NCBI GenBank assembly: GCA_963728785.1
Contig: CAVSKV010000003.1
Location: 120,547-184,546 of the forward strand
DNA: 64,000 nt
Reading direction: 5' to 3'
From: JAGWRI01 sp963728785
GTDB taxonomy: Bacteria > Gemmatimonadota > Gemmatimonadetes > Gemmatimonadales > Gemmatimonadaceae
Positions 41,406 to 50,536 of this stretch are shown here, piece by piece; the stretch's first letter is position 1, and every line of letters begins with the position of its first letter. A program made the translations under genes and the position numbers. The notes under the pieces were generated by a model. That model did not search any database. It was given only the letters and a program-made list of their open reading frames with translations, and was not told the DNA's origin.

Positions 41406-42625
41406 TGACCCGCGCGCGCTACTGGATCTTCCTGGCGATCACCGTGCTATCGCCGTTCCTGTTCCTCGGCGCGGCGGAACTGGTGTTGCGCGTCGTGTGG
41501 CCGGGTGGGTCGATTCCGGTGTTCGTCCATGCGCCGAGCCAATTGGGTGACTATCTGCTTCCCAATCCCGCGCTCGGTGGCCGGTATTTCACGCGCCAAC
41601 AGCATCCGCCGTCGCCGCTCGTCGAACCGTTCGCCGCGCACAAGCCCAACCATGCGTTCCGTGTGTTCGTGCTCGGCGCATCGGCCGCGGCGGGATTCCC
41701 GTGGCCGCCCAACGGGACGTTCTCGCACCTCATTCAGGACGTGCTGCGCGACGTCATCCCCGGTGACTCGGTGGAGGTCATCAACCTCGCGATCCCCGCC
41801 ACCAACACGTACGCCATTCTCGACCAAACGGATGCCGTGATCGCCGAGCATCCCGATGCGATTCTCATCTACTCCGGCCATAACGAGTACTATGGGGCGC
41901 TGGGCGTGGGGTCCACGGAGAGCGTCGGTTCGTCGCCCGGACTCGTGCGCGCGTATTTGTGGATGGAGCGGTTCCGCACCTTCATGGCCCTCCGCGACGG
42001 CATCGCCAAGCTGCGGCGCGTCTTCTCCAAGCCGGCCCCGGGCGCGGACCAGGCGGCCAGCTTCATGGAGGTGGTGGCGCGCGACCAGGAGATCCGGCTC
42101 GGCGGCCCCGCATACGAGGCCGGCGTGCGCCAGTTCAGAGGCAACCTCGAGCGCATCCTTGGCAAATTCCGCGCGGCGCACGTGCCGGTGTTCATCGGGA
42201 GTCTGGCGAGCAACGCACGCGACATGCACCCGTTCGCGTCCGACGCCAACGCGGCGCCCGGCGGTGCCGATGCGGTGTACGACTCGGCGCGCGCGGCCGA
42301 CATGCGGCACGACACGGTCGATGCGCGGACCTTGTACCGGCGGGCACGGGATCTGGACGTCGTCCGGTTCCGGGCGCCCAGCGAGTTCAATCAGGTCATC
42401 CGGGACGTGGCGCGGGAGCAGGGAGCGACGTACGTACCGATCAACGAAGCATTCCGCGCCGAGTCTCCCGACAGCGTGGTCGGCAGCAACCTGATCCTGG
42501 AACACGTGCACCCGAACCTCGCCGGTGTGGCGCTGATCGCGCACGAGTTCCTGCAATCGTTGGACGGCGCGCAGTTCGCGGGACAGATAGCGCAGCTCGA
42601 TCGCATGAAGCCGTGGGCCGACTAG
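41405..42625 (+). CDS. SGNH/GDSL-type hydrolase, N-terminal part of an SGNH-TPR protein
   Basis: A 406-residue protein with an N-terminal membrane anchor (~7-30) and an SGNH hydrolase fold outside the cytoplasm. The nucleophile is probably Ser93 in FVLGASAAAGFPW (block I, GAS rather than GDS). Block III appears in YSGHNEYYG, and the His of block V in LEHVHPNLAG. Such proteins deacylate or esterify glycans. The frame ends at a TAG (42623-42625), but the same frame continues without a break for 209 codons into a TPR region that belongs to the same protein family. So this may be a gene with an in-frame amber codon. Last part of the SxtI-J-K-like cassette. Confidence 0.85.
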   Translation: MTRARYWIFLAITVLSPFLFLGAAELVLRVVWPGGSIPVFVHAPSQLGDYLLPNPALGGRYFTRQQHPPSPLVEPFAAHKPNHAFRVFVLGASAAAGFPWPPNGTFSHLIQDVLRDVIPGDSVEVINLAIPATNTYAILDQTDAVIAEHPDAILIYSGHNEYYGALGVGSTESVGSSPGLVRAYLWMERFRTFMALRDGIAKLRRVFSKPAPGADQAASFMEVVARDQEIRLGGPAYEAGVRQFRGNLERILGKFRAAHVPVFIGSLASNARDMHPFASDANAAPGGADAVYDSARAADMRHDTVDARTLYRRARDLDVVRFRAPSEFNQVIRDVAREQGATYVPINEAFRAESPDSVVGSNLILEHVHPNLAGVALIAHEFLQSLDGAQFAGQIAQLDRMKPWAD

Positions 42626-42634
42626 TTGGCGGGT

Positions 42635-43252
42635 ATGGACATCACGCGGCTCGACGAGCTGATGGTGATGCACACCGTGCGAACGCTCACCATGCGGTGG
42701 CCATTCGTGCCGGAGGCGCTCGAACAGAACTATCGCGACATGTACCGCCCCAGGGGGGTGGTGGACAGTCTGGCGTTCCTCGCCTCGGCGGGACTTCCCT
42801 GGCGGCAGGCCAAGGTGGAGGTGGGGCAGTACTATGAGAAGGCGGGGTTTCCCGATTCGGCGCTGGCCGAATATCGAGGGCTCATCCGCGACCTGCCCAC
42901 GCAGGCGCCGCCCTACGAGTTGGCCGGGCGTGCGTTGATGGAGATGAAGCAGCCGGCTGAAGCGATCGCGTTGCTCAAGCGGGCGTATTCCATCCGCCCG
43001 TCCGCGTACACGGCGTTTGCGCTGGGTACCGATGCGGCACAGCGCCAGGACTTGCAGGGTGCGGCGATGTACCTGCGCCAGGCGGGGGCGCTCGATCCGA
43101 CCAATCCACAGCCGGTCTATCAACTGTCGCTGGCACTGGCGTTGATGCGCGATCTCCAGGGAGCGCAGGCGGCGGCGATGCGCGTATACCAGCTCGATCC
43201 CAACTTCCCCGGGATTCAGACTTGGATGAAGACACTGGGCATGGTCCGCTGA
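42635..43252 (+). CDS. TPR-repeat C-terminal part of the SGNH protein, separated by an amber codon
   Basis: 205 residues from the ATG at 42635, in the same frame as the SGNH gene and starting 10 nt after its TAG. Tetratricopeptide-like repeats run from ~45 to the end (YYEKAGFPDSALAEYRGLI, YELAGRALMEMKQPAEAIALLKRAYSIRP, YLRQAGALDPTNPQPVYQLSLAL). The first 40 residues (DITRLDELMVMHTVRTLTMRWPFV) look like the linker seen in full-length SGNH-TPR proteins. There is no good RBS and no signal peptide, so on its own it would stay in the cytoplasm, unlike the SGNH part. Readthrough, re-initiation, a nonsense mutation and a sequencing error are all possible. Confidence 0.75.
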   Translation: MDITRLDELMVMHTVRTLTMRWPFVPEALEQNYRDMYRPRGVVDSLAFLASAGLPWRQAKVEVGQYYEKAGFPDSALAEYRGLIRDLPTQAPPYELAGRALMEMKQPAEAIALLKRAYSIRPSAYTAFALGTDAAQRQDLQGAAMYLRQAGALDPTNPQPVYQLSLALALMRDLQGAQAAAMRVYQLDPNFPGIQTWMKTLGMVR

Positions 43253-43427
43253 AGGACGGCGAGAACAGCTGGCTGCAGGCTCGGAGCTGAGAGCTGACAG
43301 CCATGAGCTGACGGGCCGGGCCGGGCCACGCCGGTTGGTGATGGAAGTCCGGGGTCGGGCGTCTGACAGACGGGTGATGGCGGACACTCTTATTTGACCC
43401 AGGCACGCCGGACCCACGGGGGACGCG
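43253..43427. repeat. Spacer with degenerate GAGCTGA/GCTGAC repeats and candidate promoter
   Basis: The first ~60 nt contain short direct repeats of the type gagctga / gctgac (ctcggagctgagagctgacagccatgagctgac region, 43280-43312). CTGACA at 43363-43368 followed by TCTTAT (43388-43393, 19-nt spacing) may be the promoter of the permease operon. No gene. Confidence 0.35.
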
Positions 43428-45812
43428 ATGTCGTTGTTGCCGGACCGTGCGACGTACCGCGCGCTGCTCAAGAGTCCCGGATTCACGGCGGTGGCCGTGT
43501 TGTCGCTGGCGCTCGCCATCGGACTCACTACCACGACGTACGGGATCGTGGATGCGGTGCGGCATCCGGTGATGGCTGTGGTCGAGCCGGATCGGGTGTA
43601 CGGGCTGCTCCCGACGGGCACCGGGATCAACAAGGACTACCATTTTCAGGAGATGTACCTGGCCCTTCGCAATGAGGGCCACTTCTACCAATCCATCGCG
43701 GCGAGCACGTACCGGTACGCGTCGATCGTGGTCGGCAATTCGGTGGGCGAGGGCGGCGTCGGCATCGTGAGCACGAATTACTTCGACGTGCTCGGCGTGA
43801 AGCCGTATCTCGGGCGGTTCTTTCGGCGGGATGCTCGAGACCATCCGAGCGACGAAGGGGCGGTCGTCGACTACGCCGTGTGGAAGAATCAGATGGGCGG
43901 CGTGCGGCCGCTCACGCGGCTCCACGCGACCGTGGATGGCCAGTCGTATCCCGTGATCGGCGTGCTTCCGCCCACGATGCAAGGCGAGGGACTCTGGCTG
44001 CCCATGTCCCGCAAGATGGAGGAGACGCCCGATCCAAAGCAGCGCATATGGGCGGAGGTGCGGTTGAAGCCGGGGGTCACCGACGAGGAGCTGAAGCGGG
44101 ACCTCCACACGTTGGAGGCGTCCTTCGTCGCCCGGTACGGCTTGAGCGACAACCCGTTTCTCTATTACGGCAGGTCATTCGCGCCGCGGCCTGGCCAGCT
44201 CACCGAGATTCACAAGGCCCTCGGGGCCGCAGCGCTCGTCGTGCTCCTCATCGCCTGCGCCAACGTTGCGAATCTGCTGGTGGCCCGAGTGGTGACACGC
44301 CGGCGTGACATTGCCGTGCGCATGGCGCTTGGTGCCTCGCGCCAGGACATCGGGCGGTTCGTGGTCGGTGAAGCCATGGTGCTGGCCGTCGCAGGCGGGG
44401 CCGGCGGTGTGCTGCTCGCGCTCTGGGGCATGCACCTGGCCGAATATCAACTGGGTGGCGGCGCGGTGCAGGGGCTTGGCGGCCTGGCGCCTCACCTCGA
44501 TTGGCGGGTCCTGACGTTTGCGTTCGGCGCCACGGCGGCGACCGTGTTGCTCATCGCGTGGGGCGCAGTTGTCAGGGCGCGAAATACCAACGTCAACGAC
44601 GCCATGAAGGAGGGGGCGGGCACCACGACGCATCGGAGCGGTGGGGTGTATCGTTGGCTCGTGGTGGCGGAACTGGCCATGTCGCTGATCGTGCTGATGG
44701 GAGCCGCCCTGCTCGTGCGCGCCACGCAGGCCGTGCGTGACTTCAACTTCGGGTATGACCCGAAGCACGTACAGGTAGCCAACCTGTATACGTCGTTCCG
44801 CAATCCTCCAAAGCCCGACAGCATCGACAAGCTGTTCGCGGCCGTGACCGTAGGGGCGCGCTCCATGGCCGGCGTGCGCGGGGCCGAATGGATGGCGGGG
44901 GCCGGGCCGGCTGGTGAGATGGTCATGTCGGACGTCGGCGGAAGCTCACCGCGGCAGCTCTTCATGCGCAGCTACGTCACGGCCTCGCCCGGGTTGCTCG
45001 ACCTGCTCGGAATCCGCGTCGTGCAGGGGCGCGGCTTCGAAGCGGGGGACGCGCTGTCCAAGGGCGTCGTGATCGTGGACGACAGCGCGGCTGCGGCGCT
45101 GTGGCCGCACGGGTCGCCGGTCGGCCACCTGGTGAAGCTGGGCGATTATATGTCGCAAGCGCCCTGGGTGCGTGTCATCGGGGTCGTCCACCAGGTGCAA
45201 TTTCAGTTCGAGACCGATCCTGATCTGGTCCCGCTGCCGACCATCTACGTTGTGGGTGCCGGGATAGGCGGTGCGTACCGGGGCCTCGTCGTGCGCACCA
45301 CGAGCGACGAAGCGCCGACCGTGCTGGCGCTCCAGCGTTACGTGGGTACGATGCTGGGCCGGTCGGGGCAGGTGGAGTTCCAGTCGTGGATATCGCAGTT
45401 CAGGAACGAGATCCAGCAGCGGCAGTCCACGGCGTACATTTTCGAGGTCGTCGGGGTGTTCGCGCTCGTGCTCTCCACGGTCGGCCTGTACGCCGTGCTC
45501 GCGTATGCGGGGGCGCAGCGCACCCGGGAGTTCGCCATGCGCATCGCGCTCGGCGCACAGTCGGCGGACGTGGTTCGACTGGTACTTCGCGATGCACTGG
45601 TGCTGGTACTTGGCGGGACCGCGGTCGGCGGGTTCGTGGCCATGTGGAGCGCCGAGATCATCAAGCGGCTGTTGTATAGCGTGGGTCCGATGGACGCCGT
45701 GGCGCTGGTGACGGCGGAAGGGATTCTCGTCTTGGTGTCGCTGGCTGCCGCGATGGGGCCGGCGATCCGGGCCACGCGGGCGGATCCGGTCGATCTGTTG
45801 AGGGCGACGTGA
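43428..45812 (+). CDS. ADOP-type FtsX/MacB-like ABC permease (copy 1)
   Basis: A 794-residue permease with the duplicated FtsX/MacB layout: an N-terminal membrane helix (~18-38), a periplasmic MacB-type domain (~45-250), three helices (~265-400, including AALVVLLIACANVANLLVARVVTRRRDIAVRMALGASR), a second periplasmic domain, and a final three-helix FtsX domain (AYAGAQRTREFAMRIALGAQSADV). The first FtsX core is followed by MKEGAGTTTHRSGGVYRWLVVAELAMSLIVLMGAALL. ADOP proteins are abundant in Acidobacteria and Gemmatimonadota. No ATPase is encoded nearby. GGGGGA lies ~5 nt before the ATG. The end overlaps the next gene by 4 nt. Confidence 0.9.
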   Translation: MSLLPDRATYRALLKSPGFTAVAVLSLALAIGLTTTTYGIVDAVRHPVMAVVEPDRVYGLLPTGTGINKDYHFQEMYLALRNEGHFYQSIAASTYRYASIVVGNSVGEGGVGIVSTNYFDVLGVKPYLGRFFRRDARDHPSDEGAVVDYAVWKNQMGGVRPLTRLHATVDGQSYPVIGVLPPTMQGEGLWLPMSRKMEETPDPKQRIWAEVRLKPGVTDEELKRDLHTLEASFVARYGLSDNPFLYYGRSFAPRPGQLTEIHKALGAAALVVLLIACANVANLLVARVVTRRRDIAVRMALGASRQDIGRFVVGEAMVLAVAGGAGGVLLALWGMHLAEYQLGGGAVQGLGGLAPHLDWRVLTFAFGATAATVLLIAWGAVVRARNTNVNDAMKEGAGTTTHRSGGVYRWLVVAELAMSLIVLMGAALLVRATQAVRDFNFGYDPKHVQVANLYTSFRNPPKPDSIDKLFAAVTVGARSMAGVRGAEWMAGAGPAGEMVMSDVGGSSPRQLFMRSYVTASPGLLDLLGIRVVQGRGFEAGDALSKGVVIVDDSAAAALWPHGSPVGHLVKLGDYMSQAPWVRVIGVVHQVQFQFETDPDLVPLPTIYVVGAGIGGAYRGLVVRTTSDEAPTVLALQRYVGTMLGRSGQVEFQSWISQFRNEIQQRQSTAYIFEVVGVFALVLSTVGLYAVLAYAGAQRTREFAMRIALGAQSADVVRLVLRDALVLVLGGTAVGGFVAMWSAEIIKRLLYSVGPMDAVALVTAEGILVLVSLAAAMGPAIRATRADPVDLLRAT

Positions 45813-48229
45813 GCATTCTGGATCGTCGTGCCCCGTTTCTCGAACGCCTGTTCGCCGGCCACCACGACATCCTTTCGGCGCTCCGCTCCCTTCGCCGGAG
45901 TCCGGCCTTCGTCGCCATCGCCGTGCTCTCGCTCGGGCTCGCCATCGGGCTCAACACGACGATGCTGGCGATGCTGGACGCCATTCTCGATCCGTACGTG
46001 CCTTATGCGCATCCCGAGACGCTGTTCGAGATCGATCCGTACGGCATGACCCGCACGCATCAGTGGATCTGGCGGCCAATGTACCTCGCGTTGCGCGCCC
46101 GCCCCGACCTCTACGCGACCATCGTCCCCGTCAGCGGGGGCGGGGGTGTCGCCGAGGCGAACGGGCACATTGTGCAGGTCGGCGCCACCGTCACCGGCAC
46201 GCGCCTGTTCCACGTCTTCGGCGTCGAGCCGATAGTCGGCCGGACGTTCAATACGACACGCGACGACCCGGCGGACGCGGACGCCATCGTCATCGGGTAC
46301 CAGTTCTGGCAGGAAGACCTGGGCGGGAACCGGAACCTCAAGGCATTGCATGTCACCTACAACGGTCACATCTACTCCGTCATCGGCGTCATGCCGCCGG
46401 CGATGCAGGGGCCCGACCTCTGGCTCCCGATGCCCAGGGCCCAGGAGTCGTCCACCGACGGTCCGGAGCACGTGGCGGCGTACATTCGCCTCAAGCCCGG
46501 CGACACGAAGGAACGGGTGAAGACGGAACTCGACTCCCTGGCCGGGCAAATCGCGGCGGAGTATCAGAGCAAGCGCCTCGACTTCGACTTCCGCATGGAG
46601 TCGATGCTGCCGGGCAAGGGACGGCCGGCTGACGGAGCGGTACTGGCGGCGATCGTCACGGCGCTGGTGCTGTTCGTGGCCTGCCTCAACCTTGCCAACC
46701 TGATGCTCGCCCGCGGGCTCGCCCGGCGACGGGAGCTGGCGCTGCGCATGGCGTTGGGGGCCAGCCGCGGGGCCATCGTGCGGCATGTGCTCGTCGAGTG
46801 TGCGCTGCTCGCCGGCGTCGGTGGTGCATGGGGCGTGCTGCTTTCCGTCTGGGGTGTGAAGCTCGCCGAGTCTCACGTGCCCACGATGATCCAGCAATTG
46901 GGATTCACCACGCCGCACCTGAGTTGGCACGTCGTCGCATTTGGCCTGGCCGTGACCGCGGCGACGATCGCTGTGGCTGGCCTCGCCCCGGCCCTCCACG
47001 CCGCGCGGGCCAACGTCAATGACGCCATGAAGGACGGCGGTTCGTCCAGCACCGGCCGCCGGAGCCGGCTCTACCGGCTCGTCGTGGTGGGCGAGGTCGC
47101 GGCGGCGCTGATGGTGATGATCGTGGCCATGTTCTGGCTCGCCATCCTGCATAAGGAGACGAGTTTTGGCTTCTCATATGATGCGGACCACATGCTGGGA
47201 GCGTTCGTGGCGCCCCGGACGTCGTGTGACTCGCTGGCCGCGCACCAGCAGTTCTGGGAGGACATGACCACCCGTGTCGCAGCGATAGCCGGCGTCCGCT
47301 ACGCCGTGGCCTCGAACACGGCCTACCCGAAACGAAACCGGGTGACCTCCGACCAGCCCGGCATTCCGATCGAACGACCGCTGGGGCGGGGTACGTCCCT
47401 GGGCTACACCGTGACCACGTCGCAGTATTTCCGCGTCTACGGCTTTCCGATCGTCGCCGGACGGGACTTCGCTCCCGGAGACGTCACGGGGTTGGGTGCG
47501 GCGATGGTGAACCGGCAGCTGGCGGCGGAGCTGTGGCCCTTCGAGTCGCCCGTCGGACGGCTGATCAAACTCGGGCCTGCCGCATCGGACGCGCCCTGGA
47601 TTCGAGTGATCGGAGTCGTGGGGCCTCGGTCGACGAACGCCGACTCAACACGGGATGACACGCCGTTGCTCACGATCGCACGACCCTTGAACTGCAGGGC
47701 GGCGGGAGTGGACGTGCGGACTTCCGGTCCGCCGACGCAAATGGCCGCCGCCATCTATCATGTGGTCCGCGCCGCAGTGCCGGCTGGCGGTATCGTGACC
47801 GAGTTTCGTTCTCCGAAAGCCGAGTACGACGAGCAGCTGCGCGTCGCCCGGCTAACCACGCTCCTCTTCGTCGCGCTCGGCGCGTTCGCGCTCCTCCTTT
47901 CGGCGGTCGGCATCTACGGCGTCTTGAACTACGCCGTCGGGCTCCGTACGCGTGAGTTCGCCATGCGCACCGCCCTCGGGGCACAGACCTCCGACCTCCT
48001 GCGCATCATCGTCCGCGACGCCATGGAAATGGTTCTGGGTGGCACCGCCGTCGGCGCGACCGCGTCGCTGGTCATCGGGTTCGACGCCTTTCAAGGCCCG
48101 GGTGGCATTGGCGCCATCGCCCTGGTCGCGGCCGAAGCGGTGGTCATTGCGGCCTCCCTCGCCGCCTGCATCGCGCCAACCCGCCGCGCCACGCGCGCCG
48201 ACCCGGTCGATCTCCTGCGCTCGACCTGA
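45809..48229 (+). CDS. ADOP-type FtsX/MacB-like ABC permease (copy 2)
   Basis: An 806-residue paralogue of the preceding gene, with the same domain order. Shared landmarks are SPAFVAIAVLSLGLAIGLNTTMLAMLDAI at the start, CLNLANLMLARGLARRRELALRMALGASRGAIVRHVLVE in the middle, NVNDAMKDGGSSSTGRRSRLYRLVVVGEVAAALM, and GLRTREFAMRTALGAQTSDLL near the end. GTG start overlaps copy 1 (GTGA), so the two are coupled and may form a heterodimer. The sequences have diverged well below identity, so this is an old duplication. Substrate unknown; MacB relatives act in tripartite efflux or lipoprotein handling. Confidence 0.9.
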   Translation: MSILDRRAPFLERLFAGHHDILSALRSLRRSPAFVAIAVLSLGLAIGLNTTMLAMLDAILDPYVPYAHPETLFEIDPYGMTRTHQWIWRPMYLALRARPDLYATIVPVSGGGGVAEANGHIVQVGATVTGTRLFHVFGVEPIVGRTFNTTRDDPADADAIVIGYQFWQEDLGGNRNLKALHVTYNGHIYSVIGVMPPAMQGPDLWLPMPRAQESSTDGPEHVAAYIRLKPGDTKERVKTELDSLAGQIAAEYQSKRLDFDFRMESMLPGKGRPADGAVLAAIVTALVLFVACLNLANLMLARGLARRRELALRMALGASRGAIVRHVLVECALLAGVGGAWGVLLSVWGVKLAESHVPTMIQQLGFTTPHLSWHVVAFGLAVTAATIAVAGLAPALHAARANVNDAMKDGGSSSTGRRSRLYRLVVVGEVAAALMVMIVAMFWLAILHKETSFGFSYDADHMLGAFVAPRTSCDSLAAHQQFWEDMTTRVAAIAGVRYAVASNTAYPKRNRVTSDQPGIPIERPLGRGTSLGYTVTTSQYFRVYGFPIVAGRDFAPGDVTGLGAAMVNRQLAAELWPFESPVGRLIKLGPAASDAPWIRVIGVVGPRSTNADSTRDDTPLLTIARPLNCRAAGVDVRTSGPPTQMAAAIYHVVRAAVPAGGIVTEFRSPKAEYDEQLRVARLTTLLFVALGAFALLLSAVGIYGVLNYAVGLRTREFAMRTALGAQTSDLLRIIVRDAMEMVLGGTAVGATASLVIGFDAFQGPGGIGAIALVAAEAVVIAASLAACIAPTRRATRADPVDLLRST

Positions 48230-48271
48230 CGAATCCTGAATCTCCGACCGCTTGCGGCCGGCCGGTGTCCT

Positions 48272-50524
48272 ATGGAAGCTTCTTCTTCCACCGGTAACCC
48301 GCTCGCCGTGCCCCTTCACCGTATTCTCCACTGCGCCGCCGCGTCCGCTCTCCTCGCGCTGTGCGCAACGGAGAGTGTCGCGCAGACGGGCGCCCCCGGC
48401 TCAACGCCGCTGGCCGACATTCCGCATCCCCGTGTCGGCCTCGTGCTGAGCGGTGGCAGCGCCAAGGGGTTCGCGCACATCGGCGTGCTCGAGGTGCTCC
48501 AGCAACTCGGGGTCCACGTGGACATCGTCACCGGCACGAGCATGGGCGCGATCATGGGCGGGCTCTACGCCGCCGGCTACACCCCGGCGCAACTCGACAG
48601 CATGGTCACCGGCGAGGACTGGGGCGATCTGTTCCGACGCCCCACCGACCGCCGCCAGCAAAGCCCGGCCCAGAAGGAGGCGAACGAGCGGTACATGATC
48701 ACCTTCCCGCTCGAGCATGCCAGGATCGTGCTTCCGCAATCCGTGGTCCCGCGGCAGGCGATCGCCGAGCGTCTGGAGCGTTACACGTGGCCCGTCCACG
48801 GCATCACGGATTTCGATAGTCTGCCTACCGCATTCGGGGCGCTGGTGACGAACCTCAACACGGGGCAGGCGATCCTGCTGCGCCACGGGTCGCTGGCGCA
48901 GGCCATTGAAGCGAGCGCCGCGGTGCCTGGGGCTTTCGCGCCCCTGCGGCTTGCTGATGGTAACCTCGTCGTAGACGGCGCCGTGGTGCGCAACCTGCCC
49001 GCCCAGGACGCGCGGGCCATGGGAGCCGACCTCCTGATCTGCGTTGACGTGTCCGAACGCCCGTCGCCGGCCGACAGCCTGCATTCGCTCATCGACGTGA
49101 TGGACCAGACCGTGTCGTTCCGGGTCCAGGCGGTCAATCTCATCGAGCGTCCGCTCTGCAACGTGGTGATCGATCCCGACGTGAACGGGATTCCGTCGCT
49201 TGACTTCAGCCAGGCACCGGCGTGGATCGAGCGCGGCCGCGACGCCGCGCTGGCCAAACGGGCGGCCCTCGTCGCCATTGCCGATTCGGAGCACGCGATT
49301 CGCGGGGTTATCCCGCCCCGCCCGCCGCTGCCGCGCAGCGACTCGATCTTCATGCTGCAGGTGAGTTGGACGCAGGTCAGCGAGGGCGCCGACGCGCTGG
49401 TCCGCGGCGCGATAGGCCTTGCCGACAGCACCTGGGCGACGGAAGCGGATGTCGCAGCGGCGGCGAAGCGCGTGTACTCCACGGGCCGGTTCGACCAGGT
49501 GAGCTACCGCGTCGTCCACCGCATGGGTGGCGACGACCTCCTGCTCGATCTCACGGAAGGCGACCGCGACTTGGTGGGCGTCGGCGTGCGCTACGACACG
49601 CCGCGGGGCGCAGCGCTTCTCGTGGGCGCGACGGTCAACGACTGGCTCACCCCAGGCTCCAAGGCCACGCTGGAGGCCAGGTTGGGCGACGAGCTGCAGT
49701 ACGACGGCCGCTTCCTGCTCGGCTTGGGGCCCGAGGCCACGTTTCTGCAAACCTACCGGGCGACCTTCACGCGCACGGCACTGCCGCGCGTGCGGCCTGC
49801 CGGCGCCCCGGGAGCGCCGATGCTCGACGTCACGGAAATTTCGGCGCAGATTGCGCGCGTGCTCGGACACGCCGGGTACATCGGCGCGGAGCTGACGCAC
49901 GGACAATCCGATGACGGCGTGCAGGGCGCCGACAGCCTGTTCGCGCTCCGCTCCGAATCGTACACCACGATCGGCGGCGTGCTCGCCCTGGATACGTACG
50001 ACCGGCTGTTCGCCCCCACCAATGGGGGGACGGTGCTGCTCCAGGCCGAACGTGCGCTCGATGCCCACGAGTTCGTGCGCCAGTACCTCGGCATGCAAGG
50101 GGCGCTCCCCGCGGGCCCCCGCCTGGCACTGCTCGGCCGGCTCGACGTCGGCTATGCTTCGGGCGCGGATCTCCCGCTGCACGACCGCTTCTTTCTGGGA
50201 GGCAGCGTGCCCTCGGCGGTGTGGCCGTCGCAGTTCATCCCCTTTCTCGGGCTCGGCCCGCAGTCGGCGCAGGGCACGGTCGTGGCCGCACTCCAGGGCG
50301 GAATGCGCGCCGAGGTCCGCGACAATCTGTTCGTCACGTTGCAGGGAAACGCCGGCAACGTCTTCGACCGCTGGCCGGCGTCGCCAGGCCACAGCGGGTA
50401 CATCACCGGGGGCGGACTGACCATCGGCGGCATGCTGGCGCCGGGCCCCGTGACGGTTACCTTCGGCACGCGATCCCTGCACCAGACCCCCGTCATAGAG
50501 ATCGCGTTCGGCGCCATCTTCTAA
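48272..50524 (+). CDS. Patatin-like phospholipase with C-terminal outer-membrane barrel (type Vd-like)
   Basis: A 750-residue protein. After a signal region (~15-38) comes a patatin domain (~52-330): GLVLSGGSAKGFAHIGVLE (oxyanion loop), nucleophile Ser90 in GTSMG, and the dyad Asp in VVDGAVVRNLP. A POTRA-like segment (~345-425) is followed by a BamA/FhaC-type barrel (~430-750) with GGSVPS and strong C-terminal strands ending in Phe. This is the layout of PlpD-type (type Vd) autotransporters, in which the lipase is carried to the surface by its own barrel. Phospholipase A1 or A2 activity is expected. It may be cotranscribed with the symporter 12 nt downstream. Confidence 0.88.
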   Translation: MEASSSTGNPLAVPLHRILHCAAASALLALCATESVAQTGAPGSTPLADIPHPRVGLVLSGGSAKGFAHIGVLEVLQQLGVHVDIVTGTSMGAIMGGLYAAGYTPAQLDSMVTGEDWGDLFRRPTDRRQQSPAQKEANERYMITFPLEHARIVLPQSVVPRQAIAERLERYTWPVHGITDFDSLPTAFGALVTNLNTGQAILLRHGSLAQAIEASAAVPGAFAPLRLADGNLVVDGAVVRNLPAQDARAMGADLLICVDVSERPSPADSLHSLIDVMDQTVSFRVQAVNLIERPLCNVVIDPDVNGIPSLDFSQAPAWIERGRDAALAKRAALVAIADSEHAIRGVIPPRPPLPRSDSIFMLQVSWTQVSEGADALVRGAIGLADSTWATEADVAAAAKRVYSTGRFDQVSYRVVHRMGGDDLLLDLTEGDRDLVGVGVRYDTPRGAALLVGATVNDWLTPGSKATLEARLGDELQYDGRFLLGLGPEATFLQTYRATFTRTALPRVRPAGAPGAPMLDVTEISAQIARVLGHAGYIGAELTHGQSDDGVQGADSLFALRSESYTTIGGVLALDTYDRLFAPTNGGTVLLQAERALDAHEFVRQYLGMQGALPAGPRLALLGRLDVGYASGADLPLHDRFFLGGSVPSAVWPSQFIPFLGLGPQSAQGTVVAALQGGMRAEVRDNLFVTLQGNAGNVFDRWPASPGHSGYITGGGLTIGGMLAPGPVTVTFGTRSLHQTPVIEIAFGAIF

Positions 50525-50536
50525 CTCCGGTTCCGC

